From Macrotrachela quadricornifera (lineage: Eukaryota; Rotifera; Eurotatoria; Philodinida; Philodinidae): DNA of 64,000 nt. The notes beneath the pieces were generated by a model that saw nothing but the letters and a program-made list of their open reading frames with translations, searched no databases and was not told where the DNA came from. Made by a program: the position numbers and the translations under genes. Each line of letters begins with the position of its first letter. Position 1 is the stretch's first letter. The stretch spans positions 1 to 64,000 of the forward strand of contig JAJEKB010000449.1 of NCBI GenBank assembly GCA_022393335.1, written 5' to 3'. Positions 62,201-64,000 of this stretch are shown here, piece by piece.

Positions 62201-63040
62201 TCCATTATGTGATGATTTAACACAAGACTCAAGTAATAAGAAATATTTAAATTAATAAAGATTTTTATGAATTCAGTATTTGTTAAGTTGAAAATTGTAA
62301 AAAAAAAAATTTTTTTTCAATTTTCTAATTAATTAGATATTTTAAAAATAGATCTTCTATTATATTCAGCATATTGATCCTTAAAAGAAATTTTTCATCA
62401 TATTGCTTCATTTTCTTCAATATGCTAATCCTTTATTGAGTATTATCTTGCTTTATTTGACGTACATGAAATATTAGATTAGTTCATTAACATTGAAGAA
62501 AAAAAGTCATGAGAATAAAGAAATAATTTCAAGAGATAAAATTCATATTCAATTTGATTTGATATATTAAACTTTTCAACATAAAATTTTTATACCATAT
62601 CTAATGTCTTTATTAGTCTATAAGAACATTTATATATTCATATGTCAAAACAATCTCTTCCACAGTTCGAAATTTCAGTATTCAAGTCCGTTTTTTATAA
62701 CGTTATTTTGTATTGAAAATATTTTAACGTATGCTACAGGCACGTACCCAGAACATTTCTGAGACAAAGTATGTACGGAACAACAGTATAAATATTTGAT
62801 TTATTTTTTTTGTACTTTTAATAAAAATATTTTTTATATGTATGATTTTATTTAGCTGATGGACCTCAATGGGCCTGGATTATGTTAAATTTATTACCAG
62901 TTGAACAACTTCTTCAATATACTGCACTTGCTTCTCGATCGTTTCGTATTCGTTTACAAATGATAAATGATACAATTGATTTTTTACTTAATCAACAACA
63001 ACAACAACAACAACAAATAACAACTTCATCTGCTGATTAG
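59232..63040 (+). CDS. LONRF: LON-domain RING finger E3 ligase
   Basis: Twelve exons: 59232-59847, 59905-60026, 60086-60208, 60272-60395, 60984-61022, 61080-61161, 61208-61325, 61391-61515, 61575-61781, 61847-62034, 62098-62232, 62856-63040. They sum to 2064 nt, 687 residues. LONRF proteins are ubiquitin ligases acting in protein quality control. Order: basic N-terminus; RING 1 (CIFCQ, LYCGHTFCNQC, NCPRC); TPR-like helices (YNRAKAYLALKQYDQGLND, AAALMSSLKALVINPED); RING 2 (CSICVKLLWFP, PCGHVFCREC, CPICKSSL); and the LON substrate-binding domain from FEIPIFVCVL through HVFEPRYRLMMRRTIE and GTLLYIRGFVF to DGPQWAWIMLNLLPVEQ. All zinc ligands of both RINGs are visible. A seven- to eight-residue glutamine run (CAA repeats) sits near the C-terminus. 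Introns five and twelve are about 0.6 kb. Confidence 0.94.
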
Positions 63041-63193
63041 CAATAGACATTTGGTTTTATTTTATTTTGGATATTAGTTAACCCGGTGTTATCTTTTTCT
63101 TCTTTCATTCTATTTTTGTTACTTATTTTATGTAATTTGTATTTGGATAAAATCTAATTATAAACGAAAGAAACCCAAGAAATAAAATAATTT

Positions 63194-64000
63194 TTAAAAA
63201 TAATTTGTTGTTAATTGTATAAAAATAAGAAAAATAATTGATAATAATATTCCAATAATAGATAAATATGTTCGCCATTGAATAGATAAAAATGTTGAAG
63301 AATGAATATGATGATGATGAATATAATGAATTTCAGATGTTTTTAATTGATTATTATTATTGTTTGTTTGAGTTTCTTTATTAATTAAAGTATGAGATGA
63401 AAAATTATTAGAAGAAATTTGTTCATATTCAAATTGATTATTATTATGCATTGATTGTTTAAGTAATTCAATTCTATGAGCAATTGATGATGATAATGGA
63501 AAAGATTTTTTTTTTGATGTTATTAACGATGTTTTTGTTTCATTTGATATTGGACGAATTTTTGATTTACTTTGTAAACGTCGAAGATGTTGATTATTTG
63601 ATAAATGAATATCATGATTATTTGAAGTAAGCTGTTTTCGAGAAGCATAATGTAATCCAATATGATTTTCAATAGATGATGATATAGGTAATGTTGTAGT
63701 AGAATTAGATTTTATTTTATTTTGTTCATTTATCTGAAATATGAAAAAATTTTCAATATGTTTTATAAAATTGATTTTTTATGATGAAATTCATGTCTTA
63801 TAGAAATTAATATACCGGATGGTTTATAAACAATTATGTAATTAGTATCTATCAATTTCCAAAAAGAAATTTTAAAAATGTCTTACTAAATTTTTTAATC
63901 GATTATTAGTTAAATTAGAATGATGTTTTTTAATAGATGATGATAAAGATGAATTTAATTGTGAAATTTTTGTTGTTAATGATGATGATGATGATGACTC
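63194..64000 (-). CDS. Tail-anchored membrane protein, C-terminal part (5' end beyond window)
   Basis: Two exons are visible: from the right edge to 63887, and 63733-63194; they join in phase after RLKNL. The sequence is hydrophilic and rich in Ser, Asn, Lys and Gln, with helical, possibly coiled stretches (KISQLNSSLSSSIKKHHSN, SIAHRIELLKQSM). It ends in one hydrophobic segment (TYLSIIGILLSIIFLIFIQL) four to five residues before the C-terminus, the arrangement of a tail-anchored protein facing the cytosol. A HYIHHHHIH cluster precedes the anchor. I do not recognise the family; SNARE-related or golgin-like proteins share this plan but no defining motif is seen. It is convergent with LONRF, with about 150 nt between stops. 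Confidence 0.6.

Noticed and set aside
62730..62790. CAGGCACGTACCCAGAAC in a LONRF intron, resembling a hAT-type transposon end
   Set aside because: No matching inverted end or 8-bp duplication was found in the intron, so the resemblance is too short to support an element.

Overview
The window is nuclear DNA from a small, intron-rich animal genome. It is strongly AT-rich, uses the standard genetic code (TAA, TAG and TGA all end genes), and most introns are only about 50-70 nt. The gene set (talin, vasohibin, an AMPA/kainate-type glutamate receptor, a LAT-type SLC7 transporter, ARAP, LONRF, a THEG/SPMAP2-like protein) is metazoan. The AT content, compact introns, fast-evolving rhodopsin-like receptor remnant and AG acceptors close to start codons fit a rotifer, possibly a bdelloid. 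That placement is an inference, not proven by the sequence.

Layout, left to right. A NUDT19-like Nudix hydrolase (minus, cut by the left edge) lies just behind a complete talin gene (minus, about 1.4-17.6 kb). Talin runs from FERM head to the C-terminal I/LWEQ actin-binding module, and its introns carry a piggyBac-like MITE and a foldback element. After about 3 kb of non-coding DNA come two same-strand genes for single-pass membrane proteins with P-P-x-Y tails (20.7-23.8 kb), the second being a six-cysteine Shisa/CX-like protein. Then follow vasohibin (minus), a LAT-type amino-acid transporter (minus), a broken GPCR interrupted by a foldback repeat, a short THEG-repeat gene (minus) and a large ionotropic glutamate receptor (plus, 34.0-39.6 kb). 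A secreted two-TIL-domain protein, a CEP15/C3orf14-like protein, a HAD-type phosphatase and a CCCH zinc-finger nuclear protein fill 39.8-47.9 kb. The right end holds ARAP (ArfGAP + RhoGAP + RA + PH, plus strand), LONRF (two RINGs, TPR, LON; plus strand) and the 3' part of a tail-anchored protein gene (minus, cut by the right edge).

These genes form no single pathway. Talin, ARAP and vasohibin all act on adhesion or cytoskeleton, but the clustering looks incidental. Several pairs are packed tightly: CEP15-like and HAD are convergent with 25 nt between stops, and HAD starts about 60 nt after the zinc-finger gene ends.

The most notable observations are: four inverted-repeat or MITE-type elements sitting in introns or in a dead gene, including a ~360-bp near-complete palindrome of unusual composition in an ARAP intron; a glutamate receptor with arginine encoded in the genome at the Q/R pore site and a 14-nt microexon; and an ARAP whose ArfGAP zinc finger lacks the catalytic arginine. 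I found no rRNA, tRNA, CRISPR array or virus. Exon boundaries were read by eye from GT/AG signals. For nine genes the exon lengths sum to whole codons, which supports those models.
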